In this document: in pieces, positions 8,598 to 17,365 of the stretch
Layout of the letters: the number at the start of each line of letters is the position of its first letter
Position numbering within the stretch: position 1 is the first letter of the stretch
Assembly: GCA_910584875.1 (NCBI GenBank)
Contig: CAJUDA010000013.1
Coordinates: forward strand, 1 to 64,000
Reading direction: 5' to 3'
Length of the DNA: 64,000 nt
Origin: an uncultured Eubacterium sp.
GTDB taxonomy: Bacteria > Bacillota > Clostridia > Lachnospirales > Lachnospiraceae
Translations under genes and position numbers: made by a program
Notes under the pieces: generated by a model
Seen by the model: the letters and a program-made list of their open reading frames with translations, nothing else
Databases searched by the model: none
Told to the model about the DNA's origin: nothing

Positions 8598-9284
8598 TTA
8601 TTTTTCACTGTTCCCTCCACTGAACCGGTAGCCGTCGCCCCATACGGTGATAATGTACTCCGGGTTTCCCGGTTCCCGTTCAATCGCCTCCCGTATTTTA
8701 CGGATATGCACGTTTAGTGTTCCATCGCCTGTGAATTTATCCTTCCAGACATGTTCAAACAGTTCCTGCTTGGAAACTGTCCGGTCTCTATTCTGGATCA
8801 GATAAGAAAGCAGTTTAAATTCCATGGTTGTCAGCCTGACAGGATCTCCATCCACCAATACCTGTTTTGCTCTGAGGTCAACGGTGAGCCTGCCGTCAGA
8901 ATATCCCGTATTTGTATTCTGCCCGTAACGTTTCAGGACGACCTTTACTTTGGCGAGCAGTACGCTGAGGGAGTATGGTTTTTGTATATAGTCATCCCCG
9001 CCGATGTTCAGTGCGATGATCTGGTCGTCATCGCTTGTCCGGGCAGAGATAAACAGAATAGGGATCTCTGTCTTTTCGCGAAGTTCCCGGCACAGTTCAA
9101 AACCGCTACTGTCACCAAGATTGATATCCAGCAGCAATAGCCCCGTCGTATTTTCCTGAAAAAATTTCCGGCATTCCGCTGCATGATAGACAACGGCTGT
9201 CCGGACGCCGAACAGATTAAAATATTCTGCTGTGCTGTCGGCAAGCAGTTTTTCATCATCAATGATCAGACAATCATAATCCAT
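8598..9284 (-). CDS. OmpR/PhoB-family response regulator
   Basis: 228 residues. The receiver has the acidic pair in LIIDDEK, the phospho-Asp in LLLLDINLGD, and the Lys in YIQKPYS. The C-terminal winged helix includes LTTMEFKLLSYLI and VWGDGYRF. It is first in a four-gene set RR-HK-ATPase-permease. The 77 bases between RR and HK contain an 8-bp hairpin (GAAGTTTG / CAAACTTC), which may adjust HK expression. A TATAAT/TTGCCA promoter lies upstream on the minus strand. Confidence 0.92.
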   Translation of the reverse strand: MDYDCLIIDDEKLLADSTAEYFNLFGVRTAVVYHAAECRKFFQENTTGLLLLDINLGDSSGFELCRELREKTEIPILFISARTSDDDQIIALNIGGDDYIQKPYSLSVLLAKVKVVLKRYGQNTNTGYSDGRLTVDLRAKQVLVDGDPVRLTTMEFKLLSYLIQNRDRTVSKQELFEHVWKDKFTGDGTLNVHIRKIREAIEREPGNPEYIITVWGDGYRFSGGNSEK

Positions 9285-9324
9285 GGGATCCCTCCTGTGG
9301 TAGTCGTTTGGATTTACTGTGCCT

Positions 9325-9353
9325 ATTATACCTGTTTATGTGGATCATGGCAA
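9325..9353 (-). promoter_or_regulatory. promoter of the response-regulator operon
   Basis: On the minus strand TTGCCA (9353-9348), a 17-base spacer and TATAAT (9330-9325) form a good promoter, 41 bases before the RR start. Confidence 0.65.
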
Positions 9354-9400
9354 CTGTGAATAAGTGGGTAAAACAGCAATGTCTATTTGTGAAATATGAA

Positions 9401-9429
9401 TTGACAGTGCATCTTATGGATTTTATAAT
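9401..9429 (+). promoter_or_regulatory. consensus sigma-A promoter of the M26-like peptidase gene
   Basis: TTGACA (9401-9406), 17 bases, TATAAT (9424-9429): a full consensus promoter 31 bases before ATG 9460. It implies strong expression. Confidence 0.8.
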
Positions 9430-9459
9430 AAAGATAAAAAAGTGAAAGGAGGACAGAGG

Positions 9460-12400
9460 ATGAATCCTATCAAAATAGCGGTTGTGACATGTATCCTGAT
9501 GATATTTCTTGCTCCATCGGTTACTTCTTCTGCAGCGGGCTGTGGCGGGACGGTGAGCCAGAATACGACAACAGCCCTGCAGAAGATTGACTACGGAAAT
9601 AATGCGACGATCGCGCAGCTGCTGGCACCTTCCCGGTATTCATTGGCGGATAAGTTAAACAAAAAGACAGAGATTGCCAGAAGGGAGGGAAAGAGTCCGG
9701 CGGATATCACGGATGAACAGGCGATCAGCGAACTGAACCAGGATAATGTAAAGGTGATGTCTTTTGAAGACGCATTTGCAAAAGTGCAGGCGGAGATCGG
9801 AGAGATCATCCAGAAGGTGGTCGACAGTACCGCTGGTGCAGAAGGCAAAGGAGCAGCTTTCTTTACTGACAAGATAAATCAGAATAAGGAAAAGCTGCTG
9901 TTAGGACTTACGTATCTTGAGAGACTGTATGATTTTGATATGGGAGAACATAATATCAGGGATGTTCTTCTTTATGAGCAAAAACCATACGGTGTTTCCT
10001 ATGATGTTCTGGACTGGCTGATCAGGATCGGAGGCGCCGGGGGCGATACGTTAAAGATCTCAAATAATGTCAATGCTTTTGGCTGGGGGAAGCTGTTTTC
10101 CTATGTTACTTCCTCTATGACGCTGGGTGCCTTTCTGGAAGAGAACAGGCAGAAATGGATACCGGATACATCGCTGAACGAGTGGTTCCTGCAGGAGAGC
10201 CGTGCGTATATACTGGACCAGTCCTCCGAATGGGACAGCAGTCATACCGGTTTATATAAAAGACTGTACGATGATTCGGCGTTCCGTGCCTATATCCTGC
10301 CGCTTCTTACGGTATCGGAAGACAGTGTTTATGTGATCGCAAATTCTGCGACGATCACATATGGGATCGTGGATTGTTATATCGACAGAAATATAAAGAA
10401 AACAGATCCGGTGCATTACGCAGAACTGCGCGAAACGTTCCGGCAGCAGCTGGAACAGGCGGCAAAACAGCAGAGCTCCTTTATCGATTTCTGGTACCGG
10501 ATGGCAAAACCAGAAAAGAGGGGACTGCTTTCATCCAGCCGCATTGTTTTAGACAGTCTGCGGATCGATCCCGATACGACGATCCAGTGGTCGGACAAAT
10601 TTGGGCCGGATGCCGCACTGGGCGTCAGGGAATTTTTTGCCCCGCTCAATCTGTACGGTACCTATATGTTTGCCGACGGTGTGGCAGAAGGGACAGGGAT
10701 CCGTTATTACGCCTCAAAAGCACTGACAGAGCGGGGGCTGGCAACGTATGCCCATGAACTGACGCATCTGCTTGTTTCTGAACTGATGCTGAACGGGTAT
10801 GGTTCACGGGACGGTATGATGGCAGAAGTTTATACGAGAGGAATGTTTGAGCCATATGAGCTGAATGATCCTCCTGTTTTTAATCTCAATCTGATTTATG
10901 ACCGTCTGGCAGTCAGTGACCGCTATCACAATGGTCTGCCTGAGCGGTTTGAGGATGAAACAGATCTGCAGGACTATATGAGAGGTATTCTGGATGTCAT
11001 TTATACACTGGACTATGCCGAAGCAGATATTATGGTCTCGAAAAGTGCGGAAGAGAAGAAGAAATGGTTTCATAAACTTGAGCAGCCCGAGGATCCGGAT
11101 ACCAGATATAATCAGGGAGAAGAAGGATCCAGGCATAATCTGGATTCGGTACGGGAGCTGACTCTGGATGAAGCAGATCAGCTGAATACCCTGGATGACC
11201 TGATCCGTGAGAGCATCCTCGTATCCCGTTATGAAGTAAATGGAACGAAGACAACAGGGACGATGGAAAGAAACGGTTATTATGTTGTACCGCTTTTCAG
11301 CGCCAACTATGCCGGGGTGCAGAATGACTACGGCGTCAGTGGTGATATTATGATCCGCCGGCAGGCATTTGAACTGCTTGCTGAATATGGATATTACAAC
11401 GGTATGCTTCCTTATATATCCAATCAGTATAAAGAATCTGCCAAATCAGAGCAGACGATTCTTTCCGACCAATATATTCTGGAAAAAATATTTGGCGGCG
11501 CCTATGGGACGATGGCTGATTTTAAGAAAGCGATGTTCCAGAGAAGGATTGACAAAGTGGATGAATTAAAGCCCGTCACGATCATGTGGAAAAACCAGTC
11601 CGTCACGGTTGACAGTTTTGAAAAACTGCGCCAGATGATGAAAGAAGCGGTGGAGAGTGACCTGGTAAATGTCTATGTTCAGCCGGGTGGCCATAATAAT
11701 ATCCGTGCACAGGCGACAGAGGTTGAACGTCTGAAACAGGAAATATTTAAAGCATATTTACATCAGACACAGGACTTTAAGGAATCCATTTATGGTGCTG
11801 GTGAGAATCCACCAACCCCGACGCCGGAGCCAGTCCCGACAGCAGAACCGACACCAGAGCCAGTCCCGACGGTAGAGCCAGTCCCGACAGCAGAGCCGAC
11901 GCCAGAGCCAGTCCCGACAGCAGAACCGACGCCGGAGCCAGTCCCGACGGCAGAGCCGACGCCAGGACTGGCAGATCCATCCGATGGTTCCGGTTCTGAT
12001 CTGACGCAAAAGCCGGATAATGGATCAGACAAGGAAGAGGCTCCGGAGATGAATAATACAATAATCACTCCCAAACTGCTTCTCTGCAGGGTGGCTTCTG
12101 CCAAAACTTCGCAGACGATCCGCTGGAATCCGGTGAAGTCAGCAGATGGCTATGAAATATATGGGGCAAAAGATCAGGGAACGTATAAACGTCTCCGGAC
12201 AGTCAGCAAAAAGTCATCCAGGTGGAAGCATAAAAAATTAAAAAAGGGAAGACAGTATAAATATTATGTAACAGCATATAAAAACATAAATGGAAAACGT
12301 GTGATCCTGTCCCGGTCACTGCCTGTCTATAGCATGACAAAAGGCGGGAAATATGGGAATCCTCTGAAGATACGGGTAAAGCGGCCGCTAGTGAGTGTAA

Positions 12401-12615
12401 AGAAGGGTAAGAAAGTCCGGCTCCGTGTAAAAGTGACAGGCCGAAAGATGAAAAAAGCGGGGAAAAAGATACGTTATGTTTCCCTGGATCCGTCGGTTGC
12501 AAAGGTGTCAAAAAAGGGGGTTATCACAGGGAGAAAACGAGGCACCTGTACGATATACTGTATTGCCCGGAATGGTTTGTCGAAAAAGGTTAAGGTAAAA
12601 GTGAAAAAAAGATGA
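9460..12615 (+). CDS. secreted zinc metallopeptidase, M26 (IgA1-protease/Zmp)-like, with surface repeat and Ig domains
   Basis: 1051 residues from ATG 9460, which follows AGGAGGACAGAGG. A signal peptide (residues 1-24) leads to a long N-terminal region. The catalytic motif HELTH is at about residue 432, followed about 20 residues on by GYGSRDGMMAEVY, matching the ZmpA/B/C pattern in which the Glu is the third zinc ligand. A Pro/Thr/Glu repeat (about 785-840) forms a wall-spanning stalk. It is followed by a fibronectin-III-like domain and a BIG2-like domain. No LPXTG anchor is seen; Lys-rich C-terminal domains may hold it to the wall. Known relatives cut IgA1 or mucins; the target here is unknown. 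Confidence 0.75.
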   Translation: MNPIKIAVVTCILMIFLAPSVTSSAAGCGGTVSQNTTTALQKIDYGNNATIAQLLAPSRYSLADKLNKKTEIARREGKSPADITDEQAISELNQDNVKVMSFEDAFAKVQAEIGEIIQKVVDSTAGAEGKGAAFFTDKINQNKEKLLLGLTYLERLYDFDMGEHNIRDVLLYEQKPYGVSYDVLDWLIRIGGAGGDTLKISNNVNAFGWGKLFSYVTSSMTLGAFLEENRQKWIPDTSLNEWFLQESRAYILDQSSEWDSSHTGLYKRLYDDSAFRAYILPLLTVSEDSVYVIANSATITYGIVDCYIDRNIKKTDPVHYAELRETFRQQLEQAAKQQSSFIDFWYRMAKPEKRGLLSSSRIVLDSLRIDPDTTIQWSDKFGPDAALGVREFFAPLNLYGTYMFADGVAEGTGIRYYASKALTERGLATYAHELTHLLVSELMLNGYGSRDGMMAEVYTRGMFEPYELNDPPVFNLNLIYDRLAVSDRYHNGLPERFEDETDLQDYMRGILDVIYTLDYAEADIMVSKSAEEKKKWFHKLEQPEDPDTRYNQGEEGSRHNLDSVRELTLDEADQLNTLDDLIRESILVSRYEVNGTKTTGTMERNGYYVVPLFSANYAGVQNDYGVSGDIMIRRQAFELLAEYGYYNGMLPYISNQYKESAKSEQTILSDQYILEKIFGGAYGTMADFKKAMFQRRIDKVDELKPVTIMWKNQSVTVDSFEKLRQMMKEAVESDLVNVYVQPGGHNNIRAQATEVERLKQEIFKAYLHQTQDFKESIYGAGENPPTPTPEPVPTAEPTPEPVPTVEPVPTAEPTPEPVPTAEPTPEPVPTAEPTPGLADPSDGSGSDLTQKPDNGSDKEEAPEMNNTIITPKLLLCRVASAKTSQTIRWNPVKSADGYEIYGAKDQGTYKRLRTVSKKSSRWKHKKLKKGRQYKYYVTAYKNINGKRVILSRSLPVYSMTKGGKYGNPLKIRVKRPLVSVKKGKKVRLRVKVTGRKMKKAGKKIRYVSLDPSVAKVSKKGVITGRKRGTCTIYCIARNGLSKKVKVKVKKR
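11812..11965 (+). repeat. Pro-Thr-Glu coding repeat
   Basis: In-frame repeats of a 12-residue unit close to EPVPTAEPTPEP occur about four times in the peptidase gene, with near-identical codons. This predicts copy-number change by slippage. The Ala/Gly-rich open frames on the opposite strand are shadows of this repeat. Confidence 0.85.
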
Positions 12616-12627
12616 GATTTCTCAAAG

Positions 12628-12652
12628 CAGGGGCAGGATTTTCCTGTCTCTG
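12628..12652 (+). terminator. terminator of the peptidase gene
   Basis: CAGGGGCAGGA pairs (with G-T pairs) with TCCTGTCTCTG, followed by TTTTAATTTT. Confidence 0.7.
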
Positions 12653-12704
12653 TTTTAATTTTGCCGTGGAGCCAGATTAATTTAAAAAAATTAGAAAACT
12701 CCCC

Positions 12705-12735
12705 TTGACTTCAAGCTGGCTTGAAGTGTTAGGCT
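12705..12735 (+). promoter_or_regulatory. MerR-type promoter upstream of GH43 gene
   Basis: TTGACT (12705) and TAGGCT (12730) are separated by 19 bases, the long spacer typical of MerR-activated promoters. The spacer holds the dyad CTTCAAG/CTTGAAG. The same arrangement occurs at 17286 next to the merR-like gene, so the same regulator may act here. Confidence 0.65.
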
Positions 12736-12770
12736 TATAGTAAGATAGAAAATAGATAAGGGGGTATTTA

Positions 12771-12877
12771 GTGTAAACAATAAACTTGATAGCTTATTGT
12801 TTACACCACTATTTGTGATGAAGCGCCACAAATAGTATTGATGCACAGAGCAAAAACAGCCTGGCTGTTTTTTGCTC
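12771..12877. other. cluster of three long palindromes in the GH43 leader
   Basis: Three hairpins follow each other. GTGTAAACAATAA pairs perfectly with TTATTGTTTACAC (12771-12806). ACTATTTGTG pairs perfectly with CACAAATAGT (12808-12836). GAGCAAAAAACAG-like arms occupy 12848-12877. No gene is seen in this stretch. They may form a structured leader or be remnants of small mobile repeats. Confidence 0.6.
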
Positions 12878-12914
12878 GTGCCTCCTTCGCTGCGCTTCGG
12901 AACGGAGGTTCAGT

Positions 12915-15017
12915 ATGAAAAAAAGATTTCTGACAGGGGTGCTGGCGCTTTCGCTTATGCTTCCCGGTGTTCCCGTGACGGCGGCTGTGAGCACGACGGA
13001 GATTGTCCTGCCGAAAGACGTGGCAGGGAATCCCGTTTTTACAACGGATGCCAGCGGGAAAAGGGTATATGGGGCGGATCCGTCGGTTCTTGTGGACGGT
13101 GACAGGGTATATCTGTATGCCGGCCATGATGAATCCAGTGACAGCGAGGTGGACCGCAAGATATACAATCAGAAAGAATATATCTGTTATTCGACGACGG
13201 ATATGAAGACGTGGAAACCGGAAGGCAGTGTCATGAAAGTAAGTACGGATGCTGTGAAGTGGGCGAGGGATTCTTCCTCTAGCTGGGCGTCTCAGGTGAC
13301 AAAGTATAATAGCAGATATTATCTGTACTTTTGCACATGGGATAAGACCTCCCAGGGGAAGCAGTCTATCGGTGTGGCAGTGGCGGATAAGCCGACAGGT
13401 CCTTTTAAAGATATCGGCGCCCCATTGGTTAAGGGGACGCTGACGAAACCACAGAACAGTGACTGGGATGATATTGACCCGACTGTCTGGGTCGATACGG
13501 ACAGCAAAGGGGTGGAACACCGGTATCTGGCGTGGGGCAACAGCCAGTATTATGTCTGTGAACTCAATAAGGATATGATATCGGTAAAGGATTTAAACGG
13601 CGATGGAAAGATAACCTGTGGAACGGACAGCAGATCGGCAGATATCATTAACCGTTCACCGGCAGGATACACGGAAGCGCCATGGATCTACCGGCGGAAG
13701 GATGCAAAGGGAAAATATTACGGGGAGTATTATCTGTTTTATGCTTCCGGTTGGCATGAGAGTCTGGCGTATTCCACTACCAGCGATCTGATTAATGGAG
13801 AATGGAACTACGGGAAAATACTGATGCCGCCCAATGCCACTTCCAATACAAATCATATGGCAGTATTTGATTTTAAGGGAAAGACATATTTTACCTATCA
13901 CAACGGTTCCCAGCCGGGAGGCAATGGATACCGCCGGATCCCCTGTATCACAGAGCTGCATTTTGAGAAGGATGGCAGCATCCGGGAGATCCCGGAGACC
14001 GCCAGCGGACTGACAGGGACGACATCAACGGTGTATACCAGTTCGGGTGCTCTTTTATCCCACGAAACGTATGTAAATTCGCATAATGAAAGCGATTATC
14101 CTTATAAGGACGTCAGGGTGGGCGCCGGGACTGGCAGGGAAGCAGACGATGCCAAATGGCTGATCATGGCGGGAAAAGCGGATAGAAACAAAGGATCGTA
14201 TGTGTCCATCCAGTCAGAAAATAAACCGGGACTGTATATAACGGCGAACTCTGCTTCCAATGTTACGCTGGCGCAGGATACGGACGCCTCCGCAGAGACT
14301 GCCAGGCGTCAGACATTCCGTACCGTCCAGGGGCTGGCGGGGAGCAAAGGGGTCTCTTTTGAGAGCGTCGCTTACCCGGGATATTTCCTTACGATCGTCA
14401 ATGGCACACTGACATTGCGGAACGGGGCAGACAGAGAAGCGGCGACCTTTTATACCAGTCTGGATAAGGGAGATTCATCCCTGCGGTCGATCGCTGCCAC
14501 AGTAAAGAAAAATCAGGTGCTTCAGGGAACAGCGCTGGCGAAAAGCAGGATCACCCTTACCTTGTTTTATGCCAATGGCGTGACAAAGAGAACGACGGAT
14601 TTTACTACAAATGCCGCGTCTTTTAAGAAGAAAAAGCCAGGAAAATATCAGATTTCTGTTACCTACAAAGAAGGCAGTGTGCAGAAAACAACGATGGTTC
14701 CCATCACGATCGTGGTAAAACCGGCAAAGGTTAAATCACTGAAAGCAAAAGTGACAGTCAGGAAAAAGAAAACAAAAGTAAAGCTTTCCTGGAAAAAGGC
14801 AAAAGGACAAAAGTATGAGATCTCCTATGGTAAGAAGAAAAAACAGCATAAGAAGCTGGGAACAGTGAAGATCACAAAAAAGACGGCAGTATATTCCCGT
14901 TCCCGCAAGACATGGAAAAAGGGAAAATCCTATTATTTTCATATCCGCACTTACTCAAAAGTAAACGGAGTGAAAAAATATAGCAGCTATCGGACCAGAA
15001 AAGTAAAAATCAAATAA
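12915..15017 (+). CDS. secreted GH43-family glycoside hydrolase with AbfB-like domain
   Basis: 700 residues with a signal peptide (residues 1-24). The five-bladed propeller of GH43 is indicated by the catalytic base in GADPSVLVDG, the modulating Asp in DIDPTVWVD, and the acid Glu in YTEAPWIYRR. Residues about 425-520 resemble AbfB/CBM42 repeats (SFESVAYPGYFL), which bind arabinofuranose side chains. Two Lys-rich Ig/Fn3-like modules end the protein. It probably removes arabinose or xylose from plant polysaccharide outside the cell; exact specificity cannot be told. A MerR-type promoter lies far upstream with palindromes between. Confidence 0.82.
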   Translation: MKKRFLTGVLALSLMLPGVPVTAAVSTTEIVLPKDVAGNPVFTTDASGKRVYGADPSVLVDGDRVYLYAGHDESSDSEVDRKIYNQKEYICYSTTDMKTWKPEGSVMKVSTDAVKWARDSSSSWASQVTKYNSRYYLYFCTWDKTSQGKQSIGVAVADKPTGPFKDIGAPLVKGTLTKPQNSDWDDIDPTVWVDTDSKGVEHRYLAWGNSQYYVCELNKDMISVKDLNGDGKITCGTDSRSADIINRSPAGYTEAPWIYRRKDAKGKYYGEYYLFYASGWHESLAYSTTSDLINGEWNYGKILMPPNATSNTNHMAVFDFKGKTYFTYHNGSQPGGNGYRRIPCITELHFEKDGSIREIPETASGLTGTTSTVYTSSGALLSHETYVNSHNESDYPYKDVRVGAGTGREADDAKWLIMAGKADRNKGSYVSIQSENKPGLYITANSASNVTLAQDTDASAETARRQTFRTVQGLAGSKGVSFESVAYPGYFLTIVNGTLTLRNGADREAATFYTSLDKGDSSLRSIAATVKKNQVLQGTALAKSRITLTLFYANGVTKRTTDFTTNAASFKKKKPGKYQISVTYKEGSVQKTTMVPITIVVKPAKVKSLKAKVTVRKKKTKVKLSWKKAKGQKYEISYGKKKKQHKKLGTVKITKKTAVYSRSRKTWKKGKSYYFHIRTYSKVNGVKKYSSYRTRKVKIK

Positions 15018-15034
15018 TTTGGAGGTAATGAGAC

Positions 15035-16012
15035 ATGGAATACCGCAGTGTAGGAAAATCAGGACTGAAGGTGAGCGAGATCGCAGTGGGGAGCTGGATG
15101 ACGGATCTCGCCGGCAGTGAGAAGGCAAAGGTGGCAGAAGAAACGATACGGCTCGCGTATGATAAAGGAGTCAATTTCTTTGACTGTGCAGATGGGTACA
15201 GCGGCGGGGAGGCTGAGCGCTTTTTAGGCAGGGTGCTGAAAGATTACCGCAGGAGCTCTTATGTTGTTTCGAGCAAAGTATTTTTCCCGACCGGACCTGC
15301 TGCCACCGAGTGGGGGCTGTCCAGAAAACACATTTTTGAAAATATTGACCGTACGCTGGGGAATATGCAGCTGGATTATATCGACCTGTACTATTGTCAC
15401 CGGTTTGATCCCACGACGCCGATGGAGGAGACCCTCCGTGCGCTGAGCGCCCTGGTGGATCAGGGAAAGATCCTTTATTATGGCGTCAGTGAGGAATGGA
15501 GCGGATCGCGGCTGATGGAAGCGCAGATGATCATTGAGAAATACGGACTGCATCCGATGACCAGCCTGCAGCCACAGTACAATATGATGGACCGCTATAT
15601 CGAGCATGAGATCATGGGGATCTGTGAGAAATATGGGATCGGCATCACACCATTTTCCCCTCTCGCCCAGGGACTGCTCACAGGCAAGTATAAGAAGGGA
15701 CAGCCGTATCCGGAAGGCTCCCGTGCCACCCACCAGGCGGATAAGCAGGTGAATGATCTTCTCACGGATGAGAATCTGGATAAAGTGGCGGCGATGGAGA
15801 AGATCGCCGGGGAACTTGGTGTTACGATGTCCGTTCTCGCCCTTGCCTGGATCCTGCGAAAGGGGATCATCAGCAGTGTGATCACAGGGGCAAGCAAGCC
15901 GTCCCAGCTGGAGAGCAATCTTGCTGCCACTGGATTTAAAATTCCGGGGGATGCGGTGAAAGAGATCGATCAGATATTGGGATTTGTGCCGTTTGAGCGT
16001 CATGTGGGGTGA
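15035..16012 (+). CDS. aldo/keto reductase
   Basis: 325 residues, a TIM barrel that reduces aldehydes or ketones with NADPH. The catalytic tetrad is visible: Asp and Tyr in FFDCADGYSGG, Lys in VVSSKVF, and His in LYYCHRFDP. The C-terminal cofactor loop VITGASKPSQLESNL is of the AKR type related to Kvbeta/YghZ proteins. ATG follows TTTGGAGGTAATGAGAC, 17 bases after the GH43 stop, so it could be co-transcribed. AKR genes are common MerR targets. Confidence 0.93.
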   Translation: MEYRSVGKSGLKVSEIAVGSWMTDLAGSEKAKVAEETIRLAYDKGVNFFDCADGYSGGEAERFLGRVLKDYRRSSYVVSSKVFFPTGPAATEWGLSRKHIFENIDRTLGNMQLDYIDLYYCHRFDPTTPMEETLRALSALVDQGKILYYGVSEEWSGSRLMEAQMIIEKYGLHPMTSLQPQYNMMDRYIEHEIMGICEKYGIGITPFSPLAQGLLTGKYKKGQPYPEGSRATHQADKQVNDLLTDENLDKVAAMEKIAGELGVTMSVLALAWILRKGIISSVITGASKPSQLESNLAATGFKIPGDAVKEIDQILGFVPFERHVG

Positions 16013-16078
16013 TATAAGGGCAATCGTTTACTAATTTGCAGATTTCAGGGCGGCAGGATCATCCCGGTCGCCTTCTCA

Positions 16079-16107
16079 TTGACGATATGCCGCGGATATG
16101 ATATGAT
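16079..16107 (+). promoter_or_regulatory. promoter of the RNase H gene
   Basis: TTGACG (16079-16084), 17 bases, TATGAT (16102-16107), 42 bases before ATG 16150. Confidence 0.65.
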
Positions 16108-16149
16108 ACTTGTCATAATGCGATGTGCAAAACACAGGGAGAACGGATT

Positions 16150-16824
16150 ATGGCGAAACAGAAGTATTATGCGGTAAGGACAGGAAATAAGCCGGGAGTA
16201 TATAAGACCTGGGCAGAGTGTGAGAGGCAGACGAAGGGTGTTTCCGGCGCGGTATTCAAATCCTTTGCCACGATGGAGGAAGCGCAGAGGTTTGTTGCGG
16301 AGGGCACAGGCGGCACGTCCGGGGAGATGGCGGTGGAGGATATCAATTCCCAGGTAGATCAGAAATTATCTGGATTGAACGAAGAGGAAGTCGTCGCCTT
16401 TGTGGACGGGAGTTATGATCCGCAGGAAGAGAAGTCTGGCTTTGGCGCTATTCTGATCGATCATATGGGTCAAAAGACTTCTTTGAGCAGGGCATTTACC
16501 AGAGAGGCGAGCCCAGAGTTTCTTGAATTAAGAAATGTGGCAGCCGAGCTGGAGGGCGTCAGGGAAGCGATAAAATATGCCGTCGGACACCATAAATCCA
16601 AAATTACGATATATTATGACTATGCGGGGATCGGGAACTGGGCAGACGGTTCCTGGCAGGCAAAAAAAGATCTGACAAAGCAGTATGTCTCATTTCTGAA
16701 TGAATACAGACCGCGGATCGCGGTTGAACTGATCAAAGTGCCGGCGCATTCGGGTGTTGCTTACAATGAAGAAGCCGATGCGCTGGCAAAAAGTTCGCTG
16801 TTGCAGCCTGGCAGCGTCGATTAG
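16150..16824 (+). CDS. rnhA: ribonuclease H1 with N-terminal hybrid-binding domain
   Basis: 224 residues from ATG 16150; an in-frame ATG at 16123 lacks a ribosome site. Residues 1-45 (YYAVRTGNKPGVYKTWAEC) are the RNase H1 hybrid-binding (caulimovirus viroplasmin) domain. After a linker the catalytic domain shows the acidic set: Asp in VAFVDGSYD, Glu in LRNVAAELEG, Asp in YYDYAGIGNWADG, and Asp in NEEADALAK. It removes RNA from RNA-DNA hybrids in the cytosol. It is a single-gene transcript convergent with the merR-like gene. Confidence 0.92.
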   Translation: MAKQKYYAVRTGNKPGVYKTWAECERQTKGVSGAVFKSFATMEEAQRFVAEGTGGTSGEMAVEDINSQVDQKLSGLNEEEVVAFVDGSYDPQEEKSGFGAILIDHMGQKTSLSRAFTREASPEFLELRNVAAELEGVREAIKYAVGHHKSKITIYYDYAGIGNWADGSWQAKKDLTKQYVSFLNEYRPRIAVELIKVPAHSGVAYNEEADALAKSSLLQPGSVD

Positions 16825-16844
16825 GATCTGTCTGGCGGTGCGGA

Positions 16845-17249
16845 TCAGCAGTCCTCAAAACAGGGCCACGGCCGGTTCTGTTCCATCGCTGTCTTAATTT
16901 CATTGTAGTACCGTACCTTCTGCTGGATATGTTTGAGATCCTGCTGCATTTTTTCAATCTGGCAGACGATCTCTTTTTCATGGTCTTCCATCATATGTAT
17001 GATCTCATCGATATGGCAGGGAAGATTTTCGGAATATTCAAAAAAATCATGCATCTTTGTGATGGGAAGTCCTGTCCGCTTAAAACAGTTGATGGCATGC
17101 AGGCGGCTGATATGCTCGTCTGTGTAAATGCGCTGGTTTGTTTCTGTGCGCGAAACCTCAGGAAACAGTCCCATTTCCTCATAATAACGCAGGGTAGAAG
17201 AGGGAATATCAAATTTTTCACGCATTTCCTTAATCGTATAGGTACTCAT
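16845..17249 (-). CDS. MerR-family transcriptional regulator
   Basis: 134 residues. The N-terminal winged helix MSTYTIKEMREKFDIPSSTLRYYEEMGL is the MerR signature (shown here as residues 1-28 in part), followed by a long dimerisation coiled coil. The C-terminal end has a Cys (PCFEDC) but no metal-site pattern, so an organic or redox signal is more likely. It is divergent from the MATE gene and shares a promoter region with a 19-base-spaced MerR operator. Confidence 0.88.
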   Translation of the reverse strand: MSTYTIKEMREKFDIPSSTLRYYEEMGLFPEVSRTETNQRIYTDEHISRLHAINCFKRTGLPITKMHDFFEYSENLPCHIDEIIHMMEDHEKEIVCQIEKMQQDLKHIQQKVRYYNEIKTAMEQNRPWPCFEDC

Positions 17250-17285
17250 GGGATCCGCCCTTTCCAGATTATCAGTAAATTTTTC

Positions 17286-17316
17286 TTGACTTCAAGTATA
17301 CTTGAAATGATAGGAT
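17286..17316 (+). promoter_or_regulatory. MerR-activated promoter of the MATE gene
   Basis: TTGACT (17286-17291) and TAGGAT (17311-17316) have a 19-base spacer holding the palindrome TTCAAGTATACTTGAA. This is the classical distorted promoter remodelled by MerR proteins, between the merR-like gene and the exporter. Confidence 0.8.
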
Positions 17317-17365
17317 ATGTAAATAGTAAAAAAGTTTTCGGATGACTCCGGGGAGGGTTTTTTGT

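Noticed and set aside
11758..12104. Overlapping Ala/Gly- and Arg/Trp-rich reverse frames
   Set aside because: They mirror the Pro-Thr-Glu repeat of the peptidase gene on the other strand; no ribosome sites.
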